Part shown: positions 28,236 to 37,220 of the stretch, piece by piece
How positions within the stretch are numbered: the stretch's first letter is position 1
Layout of the letters: each line of letters opens with the position of its first letter
Program-made: the position numbers and the translations under genes
DNA from: Vibrio zhugei
Lineage (GTDB): Bacteria; Pseudomonadota; Gammaproteobacteria; Enterobacterales; Vibrionaceae
Reading direction: 5' to 3'
Assembly (NCBI RefSeq): GCF_003716875.1
Contig: NZ_CP033078.1
Span: 1,364,001-1,428,000, forward strand
DNA: 64,000 nucleotides
The notes under the pieces: generated by a model
The model's input: the letters and a program-made list of their open reading frames with translations, nothing else
Database searches by the model: none
What the model was told of the DNA's origin: nothing

Positions 28236-29486
28236 CTAGGCTTTGTTATAAATATCGTTATCCAATTCTTTTTCACTCTTGGCAATCAAGACTGCCACCA
28301 TCATGTCGCCACACACATTAATGGTCGTGCGTGCCATGTCTAAGATTCGGTCAATCCCAGCAACAATGGCTAAGCCTTCAATCGGTAATCCGACTGTACT
28401 CAATACCAGTGACAGCATGATAAGTCCTGCGCCAGGGACGCCCGCTGTTCCAATCGACGCTAAGGTAGCGGTTACAATGATGGTCGCATAATCCGCCATA
28501 CTGAGATCAATACCAAAGGCTTGCGCGATAAACAGGGCACATACCCCTTGGTACAGCGCTGTTCCATCCATATTAATTGTTGCGCCAAGTGGTAAGACAA
28601 ATCCAGACACACCTTCTGAAACGCCCATTTCTTCTCGACTGGCTTTGATGGTTGCTGGCAGTGTTCCTGAGCTACTCGACGTAGTAAATGACACCGCGGC
28701 TGGGTTGGTGATGGCTTTCAGGTAGCGCATAGGATTTAAACGACCAATAAACGCCAGCATCCCTGAGTAGAACACCAAAATATGGAGGACCGCACCAATA
28801 TAAACGGCGCCGATCACTTTAATTAGCGGCCAGAGTACGTCCATACCGTACTTGCCAGACACCCATGCCATTAAACCAAAAATGCCGTAAGGCGCCAGCT
28901 TCATCACCAATTCGGTCAATTTGTACATGGCTTCCGCTAGGCTATTAAAAAGTTTGACGGCGGGAGCGGATTTTTCTTCGCCAATTAAAACTAAAGAGAT
29001 ACCTAGGCCCAACGCAAAAACGATAATCTGCAAGATATTGCCAGCAGCCAGTGCATTGATGGGGTTTTTAGGCACCATATTGAGCAGAGTATGGATAAGC
29101 GTAGGCGACTGTTGCGCGGCTTGAGCGGATTGATTAGGGTCAACCGACATGTTTAAGCCAGCGCCCGGCTGAATAATGGCTGACAGGCCCAACCCGATGG
29201 CAATCGCTATCGCAGTGGTTAGCATATAGAGCACGATCGCTTTCCCGCCAATTCGTCCCATTTTGCGGGTATCTTTCATCGATGTGATGCCGACAATCAG
29301 TGAGCAGAATACCAGCGGTACAATCAGCATTTTGATGGCATTGATAAATAGCGAGCCAATAGGTTTGAAAATGGCAGCATCGGGTCCCATCAATGCGCCA
29401 ACGACAATCCCTAAGATCATGCCGATACCAATTTTTTTCCAAAGCAGCATGTTTGACCAGCTGCTCAGTAGTGTTTTCAAATTCAT
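28236..29486 (-). CDS. Dicarboxylate/amino acid:cation symporter (DAACS family)
   Basis: The protein has 416 residues with eight membrane helices plus two re-entrant hairpins. The hairpin serine motif is FTTSSSSGTLP (about 265-275), and the cation/substrate site GATINMDGTA (about 300-309) is the NMDGT motif of the GltP/DctA family. It takes up glutamate, aspartate or C4-dicarboxylates with sodium or protons; the sequence by eye does not decide which. It is a single gene bounded by the shared terminator and a long upstream region. Confidence 0.9.
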   Translation of the reverse strand: MNLKTLLSSWSNMLLWKKIGIGMILGIVVGALMGPDAAIFKPIGSLFINAIKMLIVPLVFCSLIVGITSMKDTRKMGRIGGKAIVLYMLTTAIAIAIGLGLSAIIQPGAGLNMSVDPNQSAQAAQQSPTLIHTLLNMVPKNPINALAAGNILQIIVFALGLGISLVLIGEEKSAPAVKLFNSLAEAMYKLTELVMKLAPYGIFGLMAWVSGKYGMDVLWPLIKVIGAVYIGAVLHILVFYSGMLAFIGRLNPMRYLKAITNPAAVSFTTSSSSGTLPATIKASREEMGVSEGVSGFVLPLGATINMDGTALYQGVCALFIAQAFGIDLSMADYATIIVTATLASIGTAGVPGAGLIMLSLVLSTVGLPIEGLAIVAGIDRILDMARTTINVCGDMMVAVLIAKSEKELDNDIYNKA

Positions 29487-29838
29487 AATAAACGTTCCAG
29501 TTTTTGATGAATGCGGTAACTTACACTAAAAGATCGTATTTTTGCAGGATAAAGTGACATTTCGCGAGAAAAAACTGTGGGCGTTAGGTCTGTGCAACCG
29601 TACCTTTCATCCGGTTGGATGGCACTGCAGTGTATGATCACCCGGTCCACGGTCTAACGGCTTGGTACCCTAAACCGTGGATATTGAATGACAGAAAGTA
29701 CTTAACTGGTAGAGTAATATTTGTAATTCAATGAAATAATAGGTATTTATAGAAATGAATCATTGTCTTAAAAATGAGACCAAGAGAATCGAAACGCATT
29801 TTATATGAAAGATTGTCATGTTTTGGTCAATAAATTGT

Positions 29839-29866
29839 TTGAACTGTCATTTTAAGTTCGTATACT
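29839..29866 (+). promoter_or_regulatory. Promoter for the GNAT-Nudix/PAP2 operon
   Basis: TTGAAC and TATACT are 16 bases apart, giving a leader of about 105 bases before the GNAT start. This is a by-eye sigma-70 match. Confidence 0.6.
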
Positions 29867-29912
29867 CCAGTCAATGAGTGACGATTTCAGGTGACTTGTG
29901 ATTGGATTGAAG

Positions 29913-29978
29913 ATGATGATAATCGCAACACTCAGCTCGGCGCTGCATAGCGTTTATCTATTTATTATGGACACTTAA
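29913..29978 (+). CDS. Possible 21-residue upstream peptide
   Basis: ATG ATG at 29913 opens a frame of 21 codons (Met-Met-Ile-Ile-Ala..., hydrophobic, ending Met-Asp-Thr) that stops two bases before the GNAT start. The GNAT gene itself has only a poor Shine-Dalgarno, so coupling through this frame is possible. No family support exists; it may simply be chance. Confidence 0.25.
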   Translation: MMIIATLSSALHSVYLFIMDT

Positions 29979-29980
29979 CC

Positions 29981-30463
29981 ATGCCCAATGTTGTCGTAAG
30001 ACCTGCATGCAGTGAGGATTTAAGCATTCTCAATCAGTTGATGTTTCAACTTCATGATGAACATCATCGGGGATGTCCGGAGTATTTTAAAACAGCACAA
30101 GAGATTGAGTCAGAGAAAAGTATCGCTCAATATCTTGATGACCCGGAATGTTTGGTCTTTGTTGCAACGCTTGCCAGCCAAGTTATTGGTTTTATTTCTG
30201 GTCATTTTTGCGAATTAATGTCGACCGTCAGTAAGCCAGTTTTGATGGGAAGTATTGATGAGTTATATGTCAAACCAGATGTTCGTCATCATGGGGCTGC
30301 TAAGCAACTCATGGTACGTATTGAACACATGTTTCAACAGTATGGGGTAAAAGAAATATTTGTCGAAGTGTGGGATTTTAATGTGGGAGCACAGGGTTTT
30401 TACCACAATAGTGGTTTTACCCAGCATATTCATTGGCTAAGGAAGTCAGTAGCGGGATGCTGA
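29981..30463 (+). CDS. GNAT family N-acetyltransferase
   Basis: The protein has 160 residues. It shows the GNAT order: RPACSEDLSILNQLM at the start, the beta-strand region FVATLASQVIGFISG, the acetyl-CoA segment IDELYVKPDVRHHGAAKQLM (about 91-110; the usual R-x-x-G-x-A/G appears as RHHGAA), and AQGFYHNSGF near the end. The substrate is unknown. It overlaps the downstream Nudix/PAP2 gene at ATGCTGA, indicating translational coupling. Confidence 0.85.
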   Translation: MPNVVVRPACSEDLSILNQLMFQLHDEHHRGCPEYFKTAQEIESEKSIAQYLDDPECLVFVATLASQVIGFISGHFCELMSTVSKPVLMGSIDELYVKPDVRHHGAAKQLMVRIEHMFQQYGVKEIFVEVWDFNVGAQGFYHNSGFTQHIHWLRKSVAGC

Positions 30464-31965
30464 CTAAGATTGGGATAAAACAAGTGTATCAACGACTACT
30501 TTGCCTTATGGCCACATTAGTAGGTCTCATGACCGTCGGTACAGTGAATGCACAAGAAAGTATTGAACCCGTTCATACGCAGCGCGGTGCAGTCTGTATA
30601 ACCAAAGTGAATAATCAGCTGTTAATGATTCGTGAGTATATCACGGGGAAATTATCATTACCTGGCGGCAATATTGAAGCCGGAGAGTTACCAGGCCAAG
30701 CAGCGCAACGTGAGATGTGGGAAGAAACAGGGTTGGTGATTGATGTCGTCAAACAAATAGGCCAAACCCCAACAGCCTATGTGTTTGATTGTGTCAGTCA
30801 ATCGAATGTCATTGCGCTAGATACCAACAATGCTCTAGGTGGAAAAAACCTTCCTATTTGGGGCGCGCCAGATTTTGGTATTGAAACATTGAGTGGTATG
30901 TTGATTGATCCAAAACGCGTTAATGCCCGTGATTATCGCTATCCAGAACAATGGGCTTTAATGAAAAACATGTTTAAGCATGCAACGGATCAGCCGATGC
31001 GAAGTGTGCCAGACTTGATCGCTATCGCCCCTTCTTTCCAGCAGCATGAACTGCATTTTCTCGTTGGCTTTCAACATATGCTGCAAAGTTTGCCCGATTG
31101 GGGGGTAAAATTGATTGGCGGGGCTATATCGCTTGGCAATATGCTGGCTAATCCGATATTGGCATTGATTCTTTTTCCACTCTTTATCTATTTCTTTGGG
31201 ACTAGGGTAATGCTTAAGCTTCTGTTTACGGTTGCTTTTGTGAGTTTAGTTTGTCTCTTGCTACAACGTGGCATCGCGTTGCCAAGACCCTATGTGTATC
31301 TACCCACCTTGGACCCCATAATGGAAGCGGGTTATAGCATGCCGTGCGTCGTGACGGCGATCTTAACCAGTTGTTTTTTCATTCTGTGGCAAGAACGTGA
31401 ACACATTACTTCACATCAATGGATGCCAGCGTTAGGAATCGCGATTGTTTGGCAAATTGTGGCGCAATTTCTTTCTGGTGACGTGTTTATTTCCGATTGT
31501 TTGGCTGGCGCGATATTGGGAATGACCATTACTTGGAACGTGTATCAATTGGAAAGTCGTGCCACGGTCGACTTTAACGAACAACTGCTCTCTTACAAAA
31601 TTTGGCTTGCCTTATTAGTGCTCAGCGCCATGTTGACCTATCTATGGTCTACCCCAGGTTTCCGTGAGTGGCTCGCGATATTAGCGGCGGTCGTGGTGGC
31701 ATTAGGTTTTGGTCGTCCCTTTGATCATAAAAAGACGTTTTTTCGGGCGTTGGGAAGCATGGGAGCATTAGTGTGCTGTCATCTTGTGTTCAAATTGCTC
31801 TTACATCATTTTTCTTATAGTACGACCTTAAGTTTATGGCTGTCGTTTTTGCATTACAGCACGATAACCCTGATGGTCTTTCTTTTAACCTTCCGTCGCA
31901 TCAGTTTGCATGATATTGGTTTTCAAATAGCATTGTTGACCAAGCGCAAACCGTCATTGCCTTAG
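30457..31965 (+). CDS. Exported Nudix hydrolase fused to a PAP2-like membrane domain
   Basis: The protein has 502 residues from the ATG at 30457, which overlaps the GNAT stop (a TTG at 30433 is the alternative). A signal-like segment at 12-32 ends TVNAQE. A Nudix domain (about 42-150) has a complete box, GGNIEAGE...REMWEETGL, at 70-93. From about 205 on it is membranous and resembles the PAP2 superfamily, but the three motifs are worn: RGIALPRP (271-278) without the Lys, YSMPCVV (293-299) where PSGH is expected, and DVFISDCLAG (342-351) without the His. The Nudix domain would lie in the periplasm. Similar fusions occur in vibrios; the substrate is unknown. Confidence 0.82.
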   Translation: MLTKIGIKQVYQRLLCLMATLVGLMTVGTVNAQESIEPVHTQRGAVCITKVNNQLLMIREYITGKLSLPGGNIEAGELPGQAAQREMWEETGLVIDVVKQIGQTPTAYVFDCVSQSNVIALDTNNALGGKNLPIWGAPDFGIETLSGMLIDPKRVNARDYRYPEQWALMKNMFKHATDQPMRSVPDLIAIAPSFQQHELHFLVGFQHMLQSLPDWGVKLIGGAISLGNMLANPILALILFPLFIYFFGTRVMLKLLFTVAFVSLVCLLLQRGIALPRPYVYLPTLDPIMEAGYSMPCVVTAILTSCFFILWQEREHITSHQWMPALGIAIVWQIVAQFLSGDVFISDCLAGAILGMTITWNVYQLESRATVDFNEQLLSYKIWLALLVLSAMLTYLWSTPGFREWLAILAAVVVALGFGRPFDHKKTFFRALGSMGALVCCHLVFKLLLHHFSYSTTLSLWLSFLHYSTITLMVFLLTFRRISLHDIGFQIALLTKRKPSLP

Positions 31966-31993
31966 TTACTCTATTGATACCTATTTTTCTAAC

Positions 31994-32026
31994 AAAGCTC
32001 ATGTATTGACACATGAGCTTTATTTT
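31994..32026 (+). terminator. Terminator after the Nudix/PAP2 gene
   Basis: An 11-base-pair perfect stem (AAAGCTCATGT with ACATGAGCTTT) with a six-base loop is followed by ATTTTTATT. Confidence 0.9.
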
Positions 32027-32057
32027 TATTAATGGTGTCACAGACTTACTTCTCGGA

Positions 32058-32085
32058 TTGCATGTTTTGAGTCTACACTTATGTT
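32058..32085 (+). promoter_or_regulatory. Possible promoter for the Aer-type receptor
   Basis: TTGCAT and TATGTT are 16 bases apart, about 28 bases before the receptor ATG. The -10 match is fair, and there is no strong Shine-Dalgarno before the ATG. Confidence 0.4.
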
Positions 32086-32113
32086 AAGAACTTAGCTTGG
32101 TGTAACACTTACT

Positions 32114-33649
32114 ATGAAGACAACACACGCATCCATCATTGATGAAGAAGTCACCTTTCCTGCTGACGTCCAACTCGTATCCACAACAGATAAGCAAGGT
32201 ATGATTACCTATGCGAACGATGAATTTTGCCGTGTATCGGGTTTTACTTTAGATGAAATGCTCAATCAGCCTCATAATATCGTGCGGCACCCAGATATGC
32301 CTAAAGAAGCCTTCAAAGATATGTGGGCACATTTAAAAGCCAATCAGCCTTGGCGTGGAGCGGTTAAAAATCGTTGTAAAGATGGGCGTTATTATTGGGT
32401 AGATGCCTATGTTACGCCTATTTATAAAGATGATACCTTCGTCGGTTATCAATCGGTAAGACGGCGTTTATTGCCAGAGACTCGCCAGCGAGCTGAAGCG
32501 CTTTATGCCAAACTGGTGAATCATCGCCGAGCATTGCCGTGGATACAGTTAAACCTCGTTCAGCGACTCACTCTATTTTCACTCTTGACGGTGCTGTTGC
32601 TTGTCACCACTGTCGTCTTTGATCCTTGGTTTTCTCTGCTGCTCCCCATGATGTTCATGCTGTTATTTTATCGAGACGTCGTGCGCCATCCTAAATACTC
32701 ACAAAGGCTGCGTGACCATTACGATAGTATTTCTCGTTGGGTTTACTGTAAGAGTCCGCAAAACGATGCAGAATTTCATTTGAAGATGCAAACGGGCAAG
32801 GTACGTACCATCATTGGACGCACAGCAGACAGTGGTCATCAGTTACTGGAACAAGTGCAAGAAATGCAAAAATTGGCGAGAAGCAGCGAGAGTAGCATCG
32901 AAATTCAAGCAACGGAACTGGAGAAAATCTCTGCGGCAGTCGAACAAATGGTCGCCACTATCGATGAAGTGGCGAGGCACAGCCAAGAAACGTCGATGCA
33001 AGTACGCTCCGCCAATGACACATGTCGACAAGTGATGACAAACATTGATTCAACAGAAAATAAGGTGAACTTGTTAGCGGAAGAGGTCAATCGTTCTACT
33101 CAGGCCACTACAGAGTTGGAAGCAAAAATTGAGACAATTAACCACGTAATGTCAGATATCCAAGGAGTGGCGTCACAAACTAACTTGTTAGCCTTGAATG
33201 CGGCGATCGAAGCTGCCCGGGCCGGTGAGCAAGGAAGAGGATTTGCTGTTGTCGCCGATGAGGTTAGAGCTCTCAGTCAACGCACCCATGATGCCACGAA
33301 GAACATTCAATCCTCCATGCAAGAAGTGACCGCCACCTTAACTTCATTAAAGCACACCATGAGTACGGGGGAAGAGGCGGCGCTCAGTTGCAAGCAGGAT
33401 ACGGTGGTAACGAAAACCAGCATTAATGAATTATCGGAGGCAATGGCTATCATTGACGATGCCGCCACGCTTATTTCAACGTCGGCAGAGGAACAAAGTG
33501 TCGTCGCGAAAGAAATCAATTTGAATTTGTCGACAATAAAAGAGGCGTCGAACAGAACGTTATCGGATGCTAATCGCGTCTATGAACTGTCGGGCGATGT
33601 TGAACAGAGTGCGCAAAATTTAGCTGCGCTCGGCAAAACATTTGAGTAG
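32114..33649 (+). CDS. aer: Aer-type energy-taxis methyl-accepting chemotaxis protein
   Basis: The protein has 511 residues. An N-terminal cytoplasmic PAS domain (about 15-115) has [12 protein letters not shown] and [19 protein letters not shown]; the Arg-His-x-Asp and Trp positions match the FAD-binding set of E. coli Aer. A hydrophobic hairpin (about 150-190) anchors it without a periplasmic domain. A HAMP-like linker and the MCP signalling hairpin (about 340-390, [22 protein letters not shown]) follow. It senses redox state through FAD and signals to CheA/CheW. It is a single gene. Confidence 0.92.
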   Translation: MKTTHASIIDEEVTFPADVQLVSTTDKQGMITYANDEFCRVSGFTLDEMLNQPHNIVRHPDMPKEAFKDMWAHLKANQPWRGAVKNRCKDGRYYWVDAYVTPIYKDDTFVGYQSVRRRLLPETRQRAEALYAKLVNHRRALPWIQLNLVQRLTLFSLLTVLLLVTTVVFDPWFSLLLPMMFMLLFYRDVVRHPKYSQRLRDHYDSISRWVYCKSPQNDAEFHLKMQTGKVRTIIGRTADSGHQLLEQVQEMQKLARSSESSIEIQATELEKISAAVEQMVATIDEVARHSQETSMQVRSANDTCRQVMTNIDSTENKVNLLAEEVNRSTQATTELEAKIETINHVMSDIQGVASQTNLLALNAAIEAARAGEQGRGFAVVADEVRALSQRTHDATKNIQSSMQEVTATLTSLKHTMSTGEEAALSCKQDTVVTKTSINELSEAMAIIDDAATLISTSAEEQSVVAKEINLNLSTIKEASNRTLSDANRVYELSGDVEQSAQNLAALGKTFE

Positions 33650-33661
33650 CGCGTGAGAACT

Positions 33662-33696
33662 CCCTGCCAGCTTAACAGTCTGTTGGGCTGGCAGGG
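33662..33696. terminator. Hairpin between convergent aer and ugpQ genes
   Basis: A ten-base-pair stem (CCCTGCCAGC with GCTGGCAGGG) has an inner AACA/TGTT pair set. No T-run follows on either strand, so intrinsic termination is uncertain. Confidence 0.5.
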
Positions 33697-33702
33697 GCGT
33701 GA

Positions 33703-34416
33703 CTATGCTGAGTAGAATCGCTCGGGGAAATCACTGAAAACCCCATCCACTTGGTCGAGTAGCTTAAAGGTTTCCGGCTGGTTCACGGTATAACACCACA
33801 CTTGTCTGCCTGCGCGTTGCAGCTCAGTGAGGTGACGCTCCGTAAGCCAGCGATAGTTCACATGGCAACTGAAAGCGTCAACTTGATCTAATAACTTGCG
33901 ATCTTTGTTGGTCAGCCGCTCTGTTAGCACGCCGAGTTTGTAATTAGGACATAATTGCTCTGCATAGCGAATCACGTCATGATTAAAACTTGATAACAAA
34001 ACATGCTCAGGAGCGAGGGGGCTCTCGGAGAGTTGTTGTGTGAGCAGCTCGACAACCAATCGAGGGTCGTGGCGATCAATTTTTATTTCAAGATTTAACC
34101 GCAATTGCCAAGAGGCGGCCAAGCTTAACAGCTGTGACAAAGTTATGATGGTTTGGTCAGCAAAACGTGGGTCAAACCAAGAGCCGAAGTCATGTTGACA
34201 GAGTTGTTCATAGGTCAATTCATCAACACGGCCTTGTCCGTTGCTGCAACGGTCAATTTTATGATCATGACAGATCACGAGGATATTATCTTTTGTTGGC
34301 TGCACATCCACCTCAATCCATCTTAACCCCATGTCAATCGCCGCTTGTACGCTTACGGGGGTATTTTCAGGATAATGGCCAGCGACGCCACGGTGTCCTA
34401 CCAGTGTATAAGACAT
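33703..34416 (-). CDS. ugpQ: Glycerophosphodiester phosphodiesterase, UgpQ type
   Basis: The protein has 237 residues with no signal peptide, so it is cytoplasmic like UgpQ. It has HRGVAGHYPENT (8-19) and the metal-binding EVDVQPTKDNILVICHD (about 36-52), with catalytic His pairs. It hydrolyses glycerophosphodiesters to glycerol-3-phosphate and the alcohol. It is the last gene of the ugp operon, two bases after the regulator, with AAGGA before the ATG. Confidence 0.93.
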   Translation of the reverse strand: MSYTLVGHRGVAGHYPENTPVSVQAAIDMGLRWIEVDVQPTKDNILVICHDHKIDRCSNGQGRVDELTYEQLCQHDFGSWFDPRFADQTIITLSQLLSLAASWQLRLNLEIKIDRHDPRLVVELLTQQLSESPLAPEHVLLSSFNHDVIRYAEQLCPNYKLGVLTERLTNKDRKLLDQVDAFSCHVNYRWLTERHLTELQRAGRQVWCYTVNQPETFKLLDQVDGVFSDFPERFYSA

Positions 34417-34418
34417 GG

Positions 34419-35213
34419 TTATTCCTTCTGATTAAATTCATGGGTTGTATCATGAAACACATCCACCTGATATTGATGACAAAGACGAGCCAAATCGGTG
34501 CTCACTGCATCGGTAAATAACCGATCAATTTCACTGAGTTGTCCGCTCACCACTGGGGCATAACGCCCGTATTTGTGCTGGTCGGCAACCAACCAGCAGT
34601 ATTGACTGTGTTCGATAATGGCACGATTTAAATGGGCTTCTTCTGCATAAAAATCGAGCAGTCGCCCATGTTGGCTGATGCCACCGACACCAAAAATACC
34701 ATATTGTATATTGAAACGGCGATAGAAAGCGGTACTGACTTCACCAATGGTATCTTCATCTGACGAACGTACCAAGCCGCCAGCAAGATGTACTTGGATA
34801 TCTGGATTACGGCTAAGGATTAACGCCACATTGATATTATTGGTCACAACGGTTAATCCTGAATGGTCTAGCAATGCCTGAGCCACTTGTTTCGGTGTGG
34901 TACCAATGCCAAGAAAAATGCTTGAGTTCGGTGGAAGAGCCTGAGCGACCTGCTGGGCAATGTGTTCTTTGGCGGCAAAGTGCAGTAACTCACGATTGGT
35001 GAAGGATAAGTTGTCGTTGTCACTGGGTAAACGAATGCCACCATGCACACGGCGGACCAACCCCAAATCGCTCATTTCATTCATATCTTTGCGAATGGTT
35101 TGTACCGACACTCCAAAATGTTGCGCCATGAGTCCACTGGGCAAAATGCTATTGGATGTGTGCAACCATTGCATGATGTGCTTCTGTCGTTCGCTCAATT
35201 TCACGATGTGCAC
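34419..35213 (-). CDS. DeoR-family regulator of the ugp operon
   Basis: The protein has 264 residues from a GTG start one base after the ugpC stop. An N-terminal winged helix (about 5-60, FGVSVQTIRKDMNEMSDLGLVRRVHGG) is the DeoR/GlpR signature. The C-terminal sugar-phosphate sensor domain has IFLGIGTTPKQVAQAL, TVVTNNINVA and DFYAEEAHLNRA. Embedded between ugpC and ugpQ, it is likely the local repressor, responding to glycerol-3-phosphate or a related phosphate. E. coli ugp has no such gene and is PhoB-controlled. The exact effector is inferred. Confidence 0.9.
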   Translation of the reverse strand: MHIVKLSERQKHIMQWLHTSNSILPSGLMAQHFGVSVQTIRKDMNEMSDLGLVRRVHGGIRLPSDNDNLSFTNRELLHFAAKEHIAQQVAQALPPNSSIFLGIGTTPKQVAQALLDHSGLTVVTNNINVALILSRNPDIQVHLAGGLVRSSDEDTIGEVSTAFYRRFNIQYGIFGVGGISQHGRLLDFYAEEAHLNRAIIEHSQYCWLVADQHKYGRYAPVVSGQLSEIDRLFTDAVSTDLARLCHQYQVDVFHDTTHEFNQKE

Positions 35214-35214
35214 C

Positions 35215-36345
35215 TCATACGACGGTGTGAGCCCGCTGAGGGGCTATCCGAATCCCTTGTTCATCAAACAGGTGAATATGCTCTGCCAATACCGATAAGG
35301 GCAAGGTATTGCCTTGGTCGATGGGCATTTCTGGGGTTACGGCGATAAAAGAGGCCGAGGATTGCTGAGTTAACTGACCATGCACTAACTGATTTGGACC
35401 TAACGGCTCAACGACACTGACGCTCAGTGGCAGCAATAAACGCTCAGGACTTGCCGCATCTAAGCTGGCATGTTCGGGGCGAATTCCTACTGTGACGTTG
35501 TCACATGAAAAGCCTGCGTAGTCTGGTAGGTAAACACTGTGTTGATTGAGTGTTAAGGTGCCTTCAACCAGTGATCCGGTGACAAAGTTCATCGCAGGGC
35601 TTCCAATGAAGCTCGCGACAAAGGTGCTGGCGGGGTAATGATAAACCTCAGAAGGTGGGCCAATTTGCTCAATTTCGCCATGACGCAGTACGACAATACG
35701 ATCGGCTAATGTCATCGCTTCGACTTGATCATGGGTAACATAGACGCTAGTGACCCCCAGTTCACGTTGGATTTTTTTTATTTCCAGTCGCATATGAGCG
35801 CGTAGCGCCGCATCCAAGTTGGAGAGTGGTTCGTCAAATAGAAACAGTTGCGGATCACGCACAATCGCGCGTCCCATCGCCACACGTTGGCGCTGGCCTC
35901 CCGAGAGTTTGGCAGGCTTACGTTCTAAATAGTCTTCTATTTTCAAGATAGTCGCGACGTGCTGGATTTTACTCTCGATCGTGGCTTTATCGACCCCTCG
36001 GTTTTTCAAGCCATACGCTAAGTTTTGGTAAACCGACATGTGCGGATACAACGCATAGTTTTGAAACACCATCGCGATATCGCGTTGGGAAGGCTTGGCC
36101 GTATCGACACGTCGATCAGCAAGGTGGATTTCGCCGGATGTTAAACTCTCTAAACCGGCAATACACCGCAAGATGGAGGATTTACCACATCCCGAAGGCC
36201 CCACTAAAACAAGAAATTCCCCCGGCTTGATCGCAAGATCAACCCCTTTGACCGCTTGATGGCCATTATCGTAGGTTTTGACCAGCTGACGTATATCCAG
36301 CATGGTATTTGTTTGTGTCGATTGAGTCATGTCGTGGCTATCCAT
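35215..36345 (-). CDS. ugpC: Glycerol-3-phosphate ABC transporter ATPase
   Basis: The protein has 376 residues from the ATG at 36345; the frame extends to a TTG at 36396 inside ugpE, and ATGs at 36330 and 36303 are also possible, the last matching the E. coli start best. It has Walker A GPSGCGKS, the signature LSGGQRQRVAMGRAIVRDP, Walker B LFLFDEPLSNLD, and a C-terminal regulatory OB domain with VGIRPEH. It energises UgpA/UgpE. As in the MalK family, the C-terminal domain may bind regulators. Confidence 0.92.
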   Translation of the reverse strand: MDSHDMTQSTQTNTMLDIRQLVKTYDNGHQAVKGVDLAIKPGEFLVLVGPSGCGKSSILRCIAGLESLTSGEIHLADRRVDTAKPSQRDIAMVFQNYALYPHMSVYQNLAYGLKNRGVDKATIESKIQHVATILKIEDYLERKPAKLSGGQRQRVAMGRAIVRDPQLFLFDEPLSNLDAALRAHMRLEIKKIQRELGVTSVYVTHDQVEAMTLADRIVVLRHGEIEQIGPPSEVYHYPASTFVASFIGSPAMNFVTGSLVEGTLTLNQHSVYLPDYAGFSCDNVTVGIRPEHASLDAASPERLLLPLSVSVVEPLGPNQLVHGQLTQQSSASFIAVTPEMPIDQGNTLPLSVLAEHIHLFDEQGIRIAPQRAHTVV

Positions 36346-36364
36346 TCGCTGAGATTTTTTTGGG

Positions 36365-37207
36365 TTATTTTTCACTTTCGACCAGTCCTTTAACAAACCA
36401 ACGTTGAAATATCATTACGACCAGCATCGGCGGTAACATGGCGATCATCACCATGGCAAACGCATAATCGAAGCGTGGTGTGCTCGTGTCATAGACATTA
36501 TTTAATAGCTGCTTTATGCCCATGACGATGGTGTAATAATCTTCATTGGTGGTAATCATTATGGGCCAGAGATATTGATTCCATCCGACGACGAACATGA
36601 TGATGAAAATGGCCGCCATCATGGTGCGTGACAGTGGAACCAGAATGTCAATGAAGAAGCGAATCGGACCGGCATTGTCGAGCTGAGCGGCCTCAAGCAA
36701 TTCGTCAGGAATGGTTTTGTAATACTGGCGAAAGAAAAAGGTGGCGGTGGCTGAAGCAATTAGAGGCACGATGAGACCAGAGTAACTGTTTAACATACCC
36801 AGTTTCGAGACCACTTCATAAGAAGGGATGATACGCACTTCTAAAGGCAGTAGTAGGGTGACAAAGATCAACCAAAACCATGCGGTCGCGTACGGTAACC
36901 TAAAATACACCAAGGCGTAAGCTGCTAGCATTGAAATACAAATTTTGCCAATTGAAAACCCCAACCCCATGATAAGAGAATTGATCACCATAGACTTTGC
37001 GGTAATACCGCCAGTAAAACCTAACGTTTTATCCCAGGCTTCAGAATAGGTCGCGACCAGATGGTCGCCAATTCCCCATTGCAACCCATGAGTTAGAATC
37101 TCGTTGGGGGTATGTGTCGAGTTGGCAAAAATGAGCCAGACTGGGGCGAGCATAAACAGCACACCGAGTATGAGAATGACATGATCCCACCCTTGTTTTG
37201 AACGCAT
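36365..37207 (-). CDS. ugpE: Glycerol-3-phosphate ABC transporter permease UgpE
   Basis: The protein has 280 residues from the ATG at 37207, which has a perfect AGGAGG six bases before it; a longer frame reaches 37243. Six membrane helices are visible, and the EAA loop EAAQLDNAGPIRFFIDILVPLSR (residues shown in part: EAAQLDNAG) contacts UgpC. Length and position match E. coli UgpE (281). It begins 13 bases after the ugpA stop. Confidence 0.93.
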   Translation of the reverse strand: MRSKQGWDHVILILGVLFMLAPVWLIFANSTHTPNEILTHGLQWGIGDHLVATYSEAWDKTLGFTGGITAKSMVINSLIMGLGFSIGKICISMLAAYALVYFRLPYATAWFWLIFVTLLLPLEVRIIPSYEVVSKLGMLNSYSGLIVPLIASATATFFFRQYYKTIPDELLEAAQLDNAGPIRFFIDILVPLSRTMMAAIFIIMFVVGWNQYLWPIMITTNEDYYTIVMGIKQLLNNVYDTSTPRFDYAFAMVMIAMLPPMLVVMIFQRWFVKGLVESEK

Positions 37208-37220
37208 ACTATCCTCCTGA

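Larger units (their letters stand above)
29487..29980. other. 494-base intergenic region without a recognised gene
   Basis: It separates the divergent symporter and GNAT genes. At 29647-29680 CCACGGT and ACCGTGG form a seven-pair stem, and at about 29597-29618 GCAACCG faces CGGTTG-like sequence, so the symporter-proximal half could fold. The right part holds the GNAT promoter (29839-29866) and a 21-codon open frame (29913-29978). I do not recognise a riboswitch or a known small RNA. Confidence 0.5.
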
